Assembly: GCF_004363305.1 (NCBI RefSeq)
Contig: NZ_SNZA01000001.1
Span: 522,902-586,901 of the forward strand
From: Marinomonas communis
GTDB lineage: Bacteria > Pseudomonadota > Gammaproteobacteria > Pseudomonadales > Marinomonadaceae
Reading direction: 5' to 3'
DNA: 64,000 nucleotides
The translations under genes were made by a program, and so were the position numbers. This document shows positions 56,558-64,000 of the stretch, piece by piece; within the stretch, counting starts at the first letter, position 1; every line of letters starts with the position of its first letter. The notes under the pieces are model-generated. The model worked only from the letters and a program-made list of their open reading frames with translations, made no database searches and was not told where the DNA came from.

Positions 56558-57490
56558 TCAGTTCAAAATAAACAACAAAGCACTTATTGAGAAGAAGGAT
56601 AAAACTGTCGTAATCAATAACGTGCTAGCACAAAAACTTCTTTGCCCATAGGTTTCGCCGATGATTGGATAAATACTAAACATAGGCATCGCAGCAAATA
56701 ATAACGCGGACACTTTAAGTTCAAATGGCATCGCCGGAAACGCTTGCAGACCAGCAAACACAACCAATGGAAAAATCACTAATTTCACACTGGCTACTAA
56801 GGCTGTTCGAATTTTGCTGCCACGGATAACAACACCAACCAAAGAGCCACCGATCACGATCAAAGCGCACGGCGCTGCTGCCGAGGCAAGGAGCTCCAAC
56901 CCACCTCCCATAAAGTTAGGCAAGCTCACACCAAGCAAAGACATGATCACACCAGTAAAAACCGCGAGGATAATAGGGTTTGATGCAATACGTTTGGCTA
57001 CATTAAGTAATACCTTACGACCTACACCAGATTCTTGGTGATACAAAGACTCAATTAGAATCAAGCCAACCGGTAAGAATAGAATATTTTCAACCACTAG
57101 CGACATGGCGAAAGCTTGCGCTGGTGCATTGTCCAAGTACTGTAGCAAAATGGGAAAGCCAATAAATGAACTGTTTGGCATCATTGCCCCAATACCACTG
57201 ACAGCACCATTACTCCAAGACTCTTTCAACACCCCTTTAACCAATATGAGTGTTAGAAAAAAAGCCGTCAACCCTCCTAAGGCATAAACTCCCATATACG
57301 AAAGGTCGACTACAGCTCTTAAGTCTAAAGATGAGATTTTGGTAATCATTACCGAAGGCAATGCAAAATATAGGACAAACTTACTTAAAGCAGGTAAGGC
57401 ATCTTTGCTGAGGAGTTGATACTTAGTCCCAACGAAACCAAGCAAAATCAAGAAGAAAATAGGTGCAGTAATATTAAGAACAACGTCCAA
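56558..57490 (-). CDS. AEC (auxin efflux carrier) family transporter
   Basis: The 310-residue protein is hydrophobic throughout with about ten membrane segments (VVLNITAPIFFLILLGFVGTKY at the N-terminus, then LPALSKFVLYFALPSVMITKI, IGAMMPNSSFIGFPILLQYL, PCALIVIGGSLVGVV). The GAMMPNSSFIGFPI motif is typical of AEC carriers. Bacterial members move malate, malonate and other organic acids. It follows the D-2-hydroxyacid dehydrogenase on the same strand by 142 bases, so a hydroxyacid link is possible but unproven. Confidence 0.88.
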   Translation of the reverse strand: MDVVLNITAPIFFLILLGFVGTKYQLLSKDALPALSKFVLYFALPSVMITKISSLDLRAVVDLSYMGVYALGGLTAFFLTLILVKGVLKESWSNGAVSGIGAMMPNSSFIGFPILLQYLDNAPAQAFAMSLVVENILFLPVGLILIESLYHQESGVGRKVLLNVAKRIASNPIILAVFTGVIMSLLGVSLPNFMGGGLELLASAAAPCALIVIGGSLVGVVIRGSKIRTALVASVKLVIFPLVVFAGLQAFPAMPFELKVSALLFAAMPMFSIYPIIGETYGQRSFCASTLLITTVLSFFSISALLFILN

Positions 57491-57632
57491 AGTAAATCCC
57501 TACTAAATTGGTCTAATTAAGTGATTGATCCTATATTAAACTCAACTTAATAACATTACGTTACATAATTAACGAAGGCTTTCTGCATAAATCCAATAAT
57601 GAGAAAGCCTGAAAGATAGGATCAAATGGACA

Positions 57633-58580
57633 TCATTGATCCTGTGCGGTATGCCAGTTCACAAGATTCTCAAACGCGGTGCGAAAATACAGTTCATAAC
57701 TGTTTTTTTCGACATAACCGATATGTGGTGTCGCGGTAACATTTTCTAACGTGAGTAACGGCTCCTGCTCCAGCGAAGCAGGCTCATGATCAAACACATC
57801 AATGGCAGCTTGTCGTTTGGGGTGATGTCGTAATGCTTCAAATAAAGCATTCTTCTCAACTAGCTCGGATCGACTCGTATTCACAAACAAAGCGTTGTCT
57901 TTCATTAAAACAAGGTCATTGGCGGTCACGCAGTTTTTTGTGGCTTCGTTTAGTCGTAAATGAAGGGTAATAACATCCGCTTGGGTGAAAAAATCTTGTT
58001 TACTTTCCGCTACCGTAAAGCCGTCTAGCACTGCTTGATCACGGGAAGACTGACTCCCCCAAACCAACACCTGCATATCGAAAACCTTAGCGTATTGGGC
58101 GATACGCTTACCTATTTTCCCATACCCCCAAATCCCTAAGGTTAAGCCATTAAGAGTCCTACCTAGCCCCATATTTCCGGAGCTTTGCCAGATATTTTCA
58201 CGCAAGTTGTCACTATAACTTGGAATGTGTCTGATCGCGGACATAAGCAATGCCCAAGTTAATTCAGAAGGCGCCACAGGTGAGCCTACACCCTCAAGCA
58301 CCTGAACGCCGTAACGCTGACACAATGTGACATCAATGTGATTACTAACTTTGCCTGTCTGACTGATTACCTTGAGCTTGGGGAGCTTTTTAAGAAGAGA
58401 TTCAGTAATGTGGGTTCTCTCACGGATAAGAACGAGTGCTTCAACATCGGCCAGCTTCTCTGCCAATTTACTTTCACTGTAGGTTTGGTTGAGAACTTTT
58501 ACCTCGTGATCGCCCAGTAAATCGAAGCATTCCAAATCCTGAACTACATTTTGATAATCATCTAGAATTGCAATTTTCAT
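57633..58580 (-). CDS. D-2-hydroxyacid dehydrogenase family protein
   Basis: The 315-residue NAD(P)-dependent enzyme has the Rossmann motif LGIWGYGKIGKRIAQYAK near residue 149 and the catalytic residues Arg in VNTSRSELV, Glu in DVFDHEP, and His in TPHIGY. The N-terminal part (MKIAILDDYQNVVQDL) resembles phosphoglycerate dehydrogenase-like enzymes of this group. The substrate is unknown. It is upstream of the AEC carrier gene. Confidence 0.88.
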   Translation of the reverse strand: MKIAILDDYQNVVQDLECFDLLGDHEVKVLNQTYSESKLAEKLADVEALVLIRERTHITESLLKKLPKLKVISQTGKVSNHIDVTLCQRYGVQVLEGVGSPVAPSELTWALLMSAIRHIPSYSDNLRENIWQSSGNMGLGRTLNGLTLGIWGYGKIGKRIAQYAKVFDMQVLVWGSQSSRDQAVLDGFTVAESKQDFFTQADVITLHLRLNEATKNCVTANDLVLMKDNALFVNTSRSELVEKNALFEALRHHPKRQAAIDVFDHEPASLEQEPLLTLENVTATPHIGYVEKNSYELYFRTAFENLVNWHTAQDQ

Positions 58581-58652
58581 AGTATTCCCTCTGATATGCA
58601 GGCCTCATTAAGCCAAACATTGGAAACTTCATACTATGATAATCTCAGTAAT

Positions 58653-60995
58653 TTAAGAATAGGACTGGTCGATTAAACTCTCTGCTAGCTTGGCCGCGTG
58701 GCCAAACTCGTAATCTTCTAAACTATGAATCAAAGCCTGCAATATTTCGCTGTGTACGCCGCCTTGAACATAGCGTTCCAACTCTGTTACGTACTCTAGT
58801 GCTTGTGCATCCCCATTTTCAGCAAGCTGCTGAATCATTTTTAAAACTGGAGCTAAACTTTCAGCATCTGCGATCGCTTCCTCTTGGTTAGAGAGATCTA
58901 CTTTTGAATGCAGTAATGTTAGGTTTTGCGCTAACTCATCCAGTTCACCTGTTAAACGTTCTAATAAAGCTTCAATGGTTTTCGCATCGATGAAACTAAT
59001 ATTCTCAATGTCCCTTGCGGTCGCCAACAAATTCACAGCCCCCAGATTACTAAAGATCCCCCTTAGGTCATGCCCGAGAAACTTTAACGAGTCCAGCTGC
59101 TTCAAATCACAAAGCTCTTTTACTTTCGCATCTAATTTAGGGTATTTGCGCTGATACTTAGCCCACAAGTCCAAATACTGAGATAAACCACCAGGAATTC
59201 TGCTTATAGATCTTTTTAGATTTAACCCAGGTAAGGTATCAGGTAGTGCACTAAGTAAACCAAGATTATTCTTGCTCGTTGTATTAGACGCCACACGCCA
59301 TTTAATGAGTACTTCTTTAAGCTCGGCAGGGTCGATTGGCTTGGTGATGTGATCATTCATCCCAGCGGCGATACTTTTATCGTAATCCCCTACCATTGCA
59401 TGGGCAGTCAAAGCGATGATCGGTAACGATTGATTATCAACCGACTCTCGAATTTTGCGAGTCGCTTCAAAACCATCCATCAGTGGCATTTGCACATCCA
59501 TCAATATTAAGTCGAATTTCTTTAAATCGACAGCGTCAATGGCCTCTCTGCCGTTGGTAGCGGAGTGCACAACAACCCCTAGCTTCTCAAGCAAACTACT
59601 CACAATCATCATGTTAATCGGATTGTCTTCCACAACCAGTATCTGCATGCCATCAAGCACACCTTGATCTTGGTTTATAAAGCTAGATGCTACAACATCC
59701 TTCGCTCCAGACAATACAAATGATATCTGACGACAAAGCCCTTCTGGTGTTCGAAGATTGGTTAGAAAGCGAATACCGTCAAAATCATTTTGTTTAATGG
59801 ATTTCTTCTGCTCGGCATTACAAATGACTATCGTTCTAGATTCCGCCTGTTTACCACCTTTTTTTAACCAAGTCAGCCAATTATGAATCATTGAATCTGG
59901 CATACCGCGTGCGTCCACAACATGGACACAGCTTTCTGAAAATTGATCCGCCTGAAAGTTTGGCATATCCCCAGGCCAGTAATGCTGAACCACTGGCCCG
60001 AACGTATTCATAAAGCGTGATACAGACGGTTTAGTCGTAAATAATGACAAGGACTCCACATCATTAATAGCGGGATGAGTTTTTTCAACCTGTTTGGCAA
60101 TCGGTAAAGACAAGCAAATTCTAAAGCTTGAGCCTAATCCTTCTTGGCTTTCGAGAGAGATATCACCGCCCATGATTTCAACAAGCTGTTTCGTAATTGA
60201 CAACCCCAGCCCTGTCCCTCCATAACGTCGGCTGGTAGAAATATCAGCTTGCGTGAAAGGTGCGAAGAGTGTGGCTTGCACATCTTTGTTAATGCCAATC
60301 CCTGTGTCTTTTACAACGATCTCAATTTGCGCAGCAGACTCAGATAAATGCAGCAAATACACTGAAACAGACACAAAGCCTTGTTGTGTAAACTTGATGG
60401 CATTATTTACGAGATTGGTCAAAATCTGATTTAAACGTACGGCATCGCCTATTAAGTGGCGCGGCACATTAAAGTCATAGTCAACAAATAACTCTATGCC
60501 TTTTTTATGGGCGTTTAGGTGGTTTATGTCATATACCTGACGTAGTACATCATCTAAATACAGTTCGTGCTCATCGACTTGTAGCTGCCCAGATTCAATT
60601 TTTGAAAAGTCTAAAATATCATTGATAATGACAAGTAAGTTGCTGGCTGAGGACTGAATCTTGTTTAGGTAATCACGTTGAGTGTGATCCAGCGGCGTGT
60701 CATGAAGTAAATGCGACAATCCGATAATGGCATTCATCGGGGTACGTATTTCATGACTCATATTAGCCAAGAAATAACTTTTATGGTGATTAGCAGTTTC
60801 GGCTAACTCTAGAGCGGAACGAAGTTCTTCTGTACGCCTACGTACTAACTCTTCTTGCTGAGAAACAAGATCTCGCAGGTGTGTATTCGCTTTAAATAGC
60901 TCATTGGCTTTTTCTTCAAGTAAACGTTCAGCTTCTAGCCTTGCACGTTTTTCTCGATCTAAGCGCTTCTGTAGACGTTGCTCTAAATCACTCAT
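58653..60995 (-). CDS. Cytosolic hybrid histidine kinase, H-NOX partner (HnoK-like)
   Basis: The 780-residue protein has no membrane segment. It starts with a coiled coil (1-65, [23 protein letters not shown]). HisKA follows with phospho-His in [15 protein letters not shown] near residue 82, then HATPase ([29 protein letters not shown]), a degenerate receiver-like part (about 315-445), a true receiver (about 450-570; [13 protein letters not shown]), and a C-terminal Hpt-like domain ([13 protein letters not shown] near 650). The Hpt motif has Arg in place of the usual Lys after the histidine. Its start overlaps the H-NOX stop by 4 bases, so NO bound to H-NOX likely controls its activity. Confidence 0.88.
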   Translation of the reverse strand: MSDLEQRLQKRLDREKRARLEAERLLEEKANELFKANTHLRDLVSQQEELVRRRTEELRSALELAETANHHKSYFLANMSHEIRTPMNAIIGLSHLLHDTPLDHTQRDYLNKIQSSASNLLVIINDILDFSKIESGQLQVDEHELYLDDVLRQVYDINHLNAHKKGIELFVDYDFNVPRHLIGDAVRLNQILTNLVNNAIKFTQQGFVSVSVYLLHLSESAAQIEIVVKDTGIGINKDVQATLFAPFTQADISTSRRYGGTGLGLSITKQLVEIMGGDISLESQEGLGSSFRICLSLPIAKQVEKTHPAINDVESLSLFTTKPSVSRFMNTFGPVVQHYWPGDMPNFQADQFSESCVHVVDARGMPDSMIHNWLTWLKKGGKQAESRTIVICNAEQKKSIKQNDFDGIRFLTNLRTPEGLCRQISFVLSGAKDVVASSFINQDQGVLDGMQILVVEDNPINMMIVSSLLEKLGVVVHSATNGREAIDAVDLKKFDLILMDVQMPLMDGFEATRKIRESVDNQSLPIIALTAHAMVGDYDKSIAAGMNDHITKPIDPAELKEVLIKWRVASNTTSKNNLGLLSALPDTLPGLNLKRSISRIPGGLSQYLDLWAKYQRKYPKLDAKVKELCDLKQLDSLKFLGHDLRGIFSNLGAVNLLATARDIENISFIDAKTIEALLERLTGELDELAQNLTLLHSKVDLSNQEEAIADAESLAPVLKMIQQLAENGDAQALEYVTELERYVQGGVHSEILQALIHSLEDYEFGHAAKLAESLIDQSYS

Positions 60996-61537
60996 TGTAT
61001 ACGTTTGATTGTAAAGTGAGTTTCGTATTGTTCTTCAGAATCGAAGCTTTCATGACTAATCTCTAGAGTCTCACCGTAATGCTTGGCGCATCCTTGAATA
61101 AGACCCAACGCTAGGCGAGAAAAAGGCCTTTTTGAACGGTACTCCATATGGAGAACCGATGGTTCGAGACGTTCGCAACGGAATTCAGGCAATTCCGCGT
61201 TTGGGTAAAGTTTTAAAACTTCAACGTGAATAGCTGTATCAACCACTTCAAGCAATTCCATTGAGCTGCTTCGCCCTTCCGCTAAGGTTGGGTACTTGCC
61301 GACTAAAACGCCAAATAAGTGCTCACCGAATGCTTCAATAAGAGTATCAACTGGTAGTTTCGTGATCTGGCTTAATCGTACAACAAGCTTAATCATATCT
61401 GTGTGGCCGTAATAACCAACCGAGGTGAATGCTCCACCAGTACTTAAGCCCGGATCATCAAGGACTTCATCTAAGACGTCTTCAGAAAAACGCTCTGCGA
61501 CCATATCCATAAAGGTGGTATACACTACGCCCATCAT
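60992..61537 (-). CDS. H-NOX haem nitric oxide sensor
   Basis: The 181-residue protein matches the H-NOX (HNOB) domain: [20 protein letters not shown] at the N-terminus, the proximal haem ligand H104 in [12 protein letters not shown], Pro117 nearby, and YRSKR at 133-137, the YxSxR motif that binds the haem propionates. It is a standalone soluble sensor that binds NO (and may bind O2). In Shewanella and Vibrio such proteins inhibit or control an adjacent kinase. Here it overlaps the hybrid kinase gene by 4 bases. Confidence 0.93.
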   Translation of the reverse strand: MMGVVYTTFMDMVAERFSEDVLDEVLDDPGLSTGGAFTSVGYYGHTDMIKLVVRLSQITKLPVDTLIEAFGEHLFGVLVGKYPTLAEGRSSSMELLEVVDTAIHVEVLKLYPNAELPEFRCERLEPSVLHMEYRSKRPFSRLALGLIQGCAKHYGETLEISHESFDSEEQYETHFTIKRIQ

Positions 61538-61691
61538 GATAGAAGTCCCTCACAAAAATTAACCATTCTTATATTTTCAGGCTAACATACCGCCAAGGTT
61601 TTGCTATAGCATATATGAAGCGATTTGTTACAGGTTGTGACATCGATGAACTAAGCTTTGCAAGGTGCTCAAAGGGAAGTGGAGGAAAACT
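61538..61691. promoter_or_regulatory. Divergent region, H-NOX / HD-GYP genes
   Basis: This 154-base gap must hold both promoters. CTATAGCATATAT near 61603-61615 is a possible -10 area. No clear operator palindrome was found, so co-regulation of both sides is only possible, not shown. Confidence 0.3.
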
Positions 61692-62783
61692 ATGACTGAA
61701 TTAGTTCAAAAAACAGTTTTAGTGGTTGATGATGAACCGGTGAACATCAGCGTGCTTTCAAGCACGCTACGCGACCACTATCGTGTTATCGTTGCAAAGT
61801 CGGGAATGCAAGCCCTTGAACGCATTGAACAAGTCACAACTCCTGACATTATTCTGCTAGACATCATAATGCCAGAAATGGATGGCTATGAAGTCTGTCA
61901 GATACTTAAACAACGTGTTGATACTCGTCATATCCCAATCATTTTTATTTCTGCAATGTCTGATCATCATGATGAAGAAAAAGGCTTATCCCTTGGCGCA
62001 ACGGATTTTATCGCTAAGCCCTTCTCTCCATTAATCGTATTGAAGCGCATTAAAAATATTTTAAATCTTGAAGAGGCGCAACGCTCACTTAAAGATCAAA
62101 ATAAGCGGCTCGAAGAAACAGTCTATGCGCGAACCAAAGAACTGTATCTCACTCAGAATGTAACCATTCACGCTCTCGCATCTTTAGCTGAAACACGTGA
62201 TAGCGAAACAGGTAACCACATTCGTCGAACTCAGCATTATGTCCAAACACTAGCCGTAGATTTGAAAGCTCATGGTTATCATTTAGACGAGCTGACGGAT
62301 GAGAACATTGACCTGTTATTCCGTTCTGCGCCACTACATGATATTGGCAAAGTGGGTATCCCAGATCGTATTCTTCTAAAACCAGGTAAGCTTGATCATG
62401 ATGAATTTGAAATCATGAAAACTCACGCCGCTCTGGGTGCACAAGCATTGGCAACAGCAAACGAAGAAGTGGGCGATAACGACACCTCCTTCCTTCGCTT
62501 TGCAAGAGAGATTTCTCAAAGTCACCACGAGAAATGGGATGGAACAGGCTATCCCATAGGCTTAATCGGCGAAGATATTCCTTTATCAGGGCGTATCATG
62601 GCGTTAGCTGACGTGTATGATGCGTTAATTTCTGAAAGGGTTTATAAGCCAGCATTCCCTCATGAAAAAGCTAAAGACATCATTCTAGAAGGAAGGGGAA
62701 AGCACTTTGATCCTAAAGTAGTGGATGCATTTCTTCGAACTGAATCAATCTTTATTGATATAGCGAATCAATACAGAGATTAA
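61692..62783 (+). CDS. Receiver-HD-GYP c-di-GMP phosphodiesterase
   Basis: From ATG at 61692 (GGAGG ribosome site) the protein has 363 residues. The receiver domain (TVLVVDDEPVNIS; phospho-Asp in IILLDIIMPEMDG; AKPF) is followed by a coiled linker (LKDQNKRLEETVYARTKEL) and the HD-GYP domain with LHDIGKVGIPDR, SHHEKWDGTGYP and the family's C-terminal part. The HD and GYP residues look intact, so it likely hydrolyses c-di-GMP when phosphorylated. The divergent H-NOX kinase is the probable partner. The nine-codon extension from 61665 is rejected. Confidence 0.92.
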   Translation: MTELVQKTVLVVDDEPVNISVLSSTLRDHYRVIVAKSGMQALERIEQVTTPDIILLDIIMPEMDGYEVCQILKQRVDTRHIPIIFISAMSDHHDEEKGLSLGATDFIAKPFSPLIVLKRIKNILNLEEAQRSLKDQNKRLEETVYARTKELYLTQNVTIHALASLAETRDSETGNHIRRTQHYVQTLAVDLKAHGYHLDELTDENIDLLFRSAPLHDIGKVGIPDRILLKPGKLDHDEFEIMKTHAALGAQALATANEEVGDNDTSFLRFAREISQSHHEKWDGTGYPIGLIGEDIPLSGRIMALADVYDALISERVYKPAFPHEKAKDIILEGRGKHFDPKVVDAFLRTESIFIDIANQYRD

Positions 62784-62897
62784 CGATTACGAAATGTAAC
62801 TCTCTAATATTTGGATTGCCGCCGATCTGCTTCTACTATCAATATTCAGAATAATAATTTTAAATTGATAGTCTTCAATGCTGAGGCAGCGTCTTTC

Positions 62898-64000
62898 ATG
62901 TTTGAGTCTATAAAACGTTATAAGCGGACTGCATTTATTGTATTTACGGTAACATTTTGGCTCTCAGCAATATATGCGATTGATTTCTATTCTGATTTAA
63001 ATAGTGAGCACTTAACAAAACAACATCAAAAAGCCGTATTAAAGGAAGTCGCTTTAGCCAGAGCGAAGATAGAGTCTTCAATATACAAAGAAGTCTCATT
63101 AGCAGATGCTCTCACCACCTTATTGATGACAAATCCAAACAATACTCTAAACCATTGGGACAGGGTTGCTAATAAGCTGATCAGCAACGCCAGTTATATC
63201 CGCAACATTGGATTGTCGCCCAATGATATTATTACGCACATTTATCCTCTTGAAGGTAACGAAGCTGCTATTGGGCTCGATTTCCGCACGCTTCCCAGTC
63301 AGTACAATGTGGTTGTGCATACTCGAGATTCGGGTCAAGTCTACCTCGATGGCCCTGTCACACTTGTTCAAGGAGGCAAAGCTGTCATTGCGAGATTCCC
63401 CGTGTTTCTTGATTACCCTATCAACAATTCATATTGGGGTGGTGCAAGTGTTGTATTAAATTTCGATGATATTATTCATCAGAGTGGACTGCTTAATATT
63501 GATGGCACCGAGGTTGCTTTAAAGCGTATGCAACTAGATGGTAGTGAAACTGTGTTTTTGGGGGAGCCGACACTTTTTGAAAAAGCCGATGAGCTTATTC
63601 CGATATTTTTACCTCAAGTAGAATGGATGCTCGCGGTTAAAAGCCTAAATACGCCAAGCTCAACCTCCATATTCCAATCTTTTCAACATATATGGTCTCT
63701 TGGTTTAATCGCAAGTGGCATTCTTTATATTGCGTTTATTTTACTATTTCGAGCTTATGCCTTAGCACATTCAGCTTCGATTCGTGATGAACTGACCAAC
63801 CTGCATAATAGACGCTACTTTTTCCAATTCTTAAACCGACTGCTGACAAAAAACAGTTCAGATTTCATTCTATACAGTATCGATTTAAATGATTTCAAAA
63901 ACGTCAACGACAGATATGGGCACGATGCCGGGGATTATCTGTTGAAGCATATCGGACGGATTCTCACTTCGCTGACCCCAAAAGGTGCCTGCCTTGCTCG
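62898..64000 (+). CDS. CHASE-GGDEF membrane protein (partial, 3' end cut)
   Basis: The open frame from ATG at 62898 continues past the window end, so at least 367 residues are encoded. An N-terminal transmembrane helix (TAFIVFTVTFWLSAIYAI) precedes a periplasmic CHASE-type sensor domain (IGLSPNDIITHIYPLEGNEAAIGLDFR), a second helix (WSLGLIASGILYIAFILLF), and the start of a GGDEF domain (DELTNLHNRRYFFQFL ... YSIDLNDFKNVNDRYGHDAGDYLLK). The GGDEF signature itself falls outside the window, so activity cannot be judged. It follows the HD-GYP gene by 114 bases on the same strand. Confidence 0.85.
   Translation, partial: MFESIKRYKRTAFIVFTVTFWLSAIYAIDFYSDLNSEHLTKQHQKAVLKEVALARAKIESSIYKEVSLADALTTLLMTNPNNTLNHWDRVANKLISNASYIRNIGLSPNDIITHIYPLEGNEAAIGLDFRTLPSQYNVVVHTRDSGQVYLDGPVTLVQGGKAVIARFPVFLDYPINNSYWGGASVVLNFDDIIHQSGLLNIDGTEVALKRMQLDGSETVFLGEPTLFEKADELIPIFLPQVEWMLAVKSLNTPSSTSIFQSFQHIWSLGLIASGILYIAFILLFRAYALAHSASIRDELTNLHNRRYFFQFLNRLLTKNSSDFILYSIDLNDFKNVNDRYGHDAGDYLLKHIGRILTSLTPKGACLA

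Overview
The window looks like chromosomal DNA from a marine gammaproteobacterium, most likely Oceanospirillales and close to Marinomonas. The reasons are a G+C content judged by eye to be in the 40s, the Pseudomonas/Oceanospirillales-type gene order fimV-truA-trpF-(trpBA)-accD-folC-SPOR-cvpA-purF-metZ, a sulfite reductase hemoprotein followed by its DUF934 partner, fxsA-groES-groEL, a TRAP transporter and a PomAB-type flagellar stator. The genus is an inference from gene order and protein resemblance and was not tested by any search. Coding density is high. I saw no tRNA, rRNA, CRISPR array, prophage or insertion sequence.

Layout. 1-5.3 kb: nfuA (cut by the window edge), cysI-like gene and DUF934, an M14 carboxypeptidase, an acidic protein of unknown function, rraA, and two intergenic REP-like patches. 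5.4-12.3 kb: a tight minus-strand cluster, uup, DUF2760, and two divergent Hsp70 genes, the last with a long C-terminal extension. 12.6-19 kb: an RND efflux pair, a PomAB stator and a PilZ protein. 19-31 kb: the long minus-strand block from fimV to metZ, with many overlapping or nearly touching genes. 31-35.5 kb: an EAL protein, groESL with a sigma-32-like promoter, fxsA, an alkyltransferase-like protein and yajQ. 35.5-42.5 kb: housekeeping genes (PanE-like, CvfB-like, DUF1415, DEAD-box helicase, ribA, an Lrp-type regulator, leuA). 42.6-51.3 kb: a very large multi-PAS hybrid kinase paired with a receiver-GGDEF protein, two LysR regulators, an IMPase-family gene and a SugE-type transporter. 51.4-56.2 kb: a TRAP transporter, gluconokinase and a GntR-like LacI repressor, with three similar palindromes in front of the first and last genes. 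56.5-58.6 kb: an AEC carrier and a D-2-hydroxyacid dehydrogenase. 58.6-64 kb: an H-NOX sensor overlapping a cytosolic hybrid kinase, then a divergent receiver-HD-GYP protein and a CHASE-GGDEF protein cut by the window end.

How the genes work together. Two themes stand out. The first is c-di-GMP: the window holds a PilZ effector beside the motor, an EAL protein, a receiver-GGDEF protein with its likely kinase, and an H-NOX/kinase/HD-GYP/GGDEF cluster that suggests nitric oxide control of c-di-GMP. The second is sugar acids: the TRAP transporter, gluconokinase and GntR-like regulator appear to form one regulon in which a TRAP system takes the place of the usual GntT/GntP permease. The least understood unit is the twin-Hsp70/DUF2760 cassette joined to uup.
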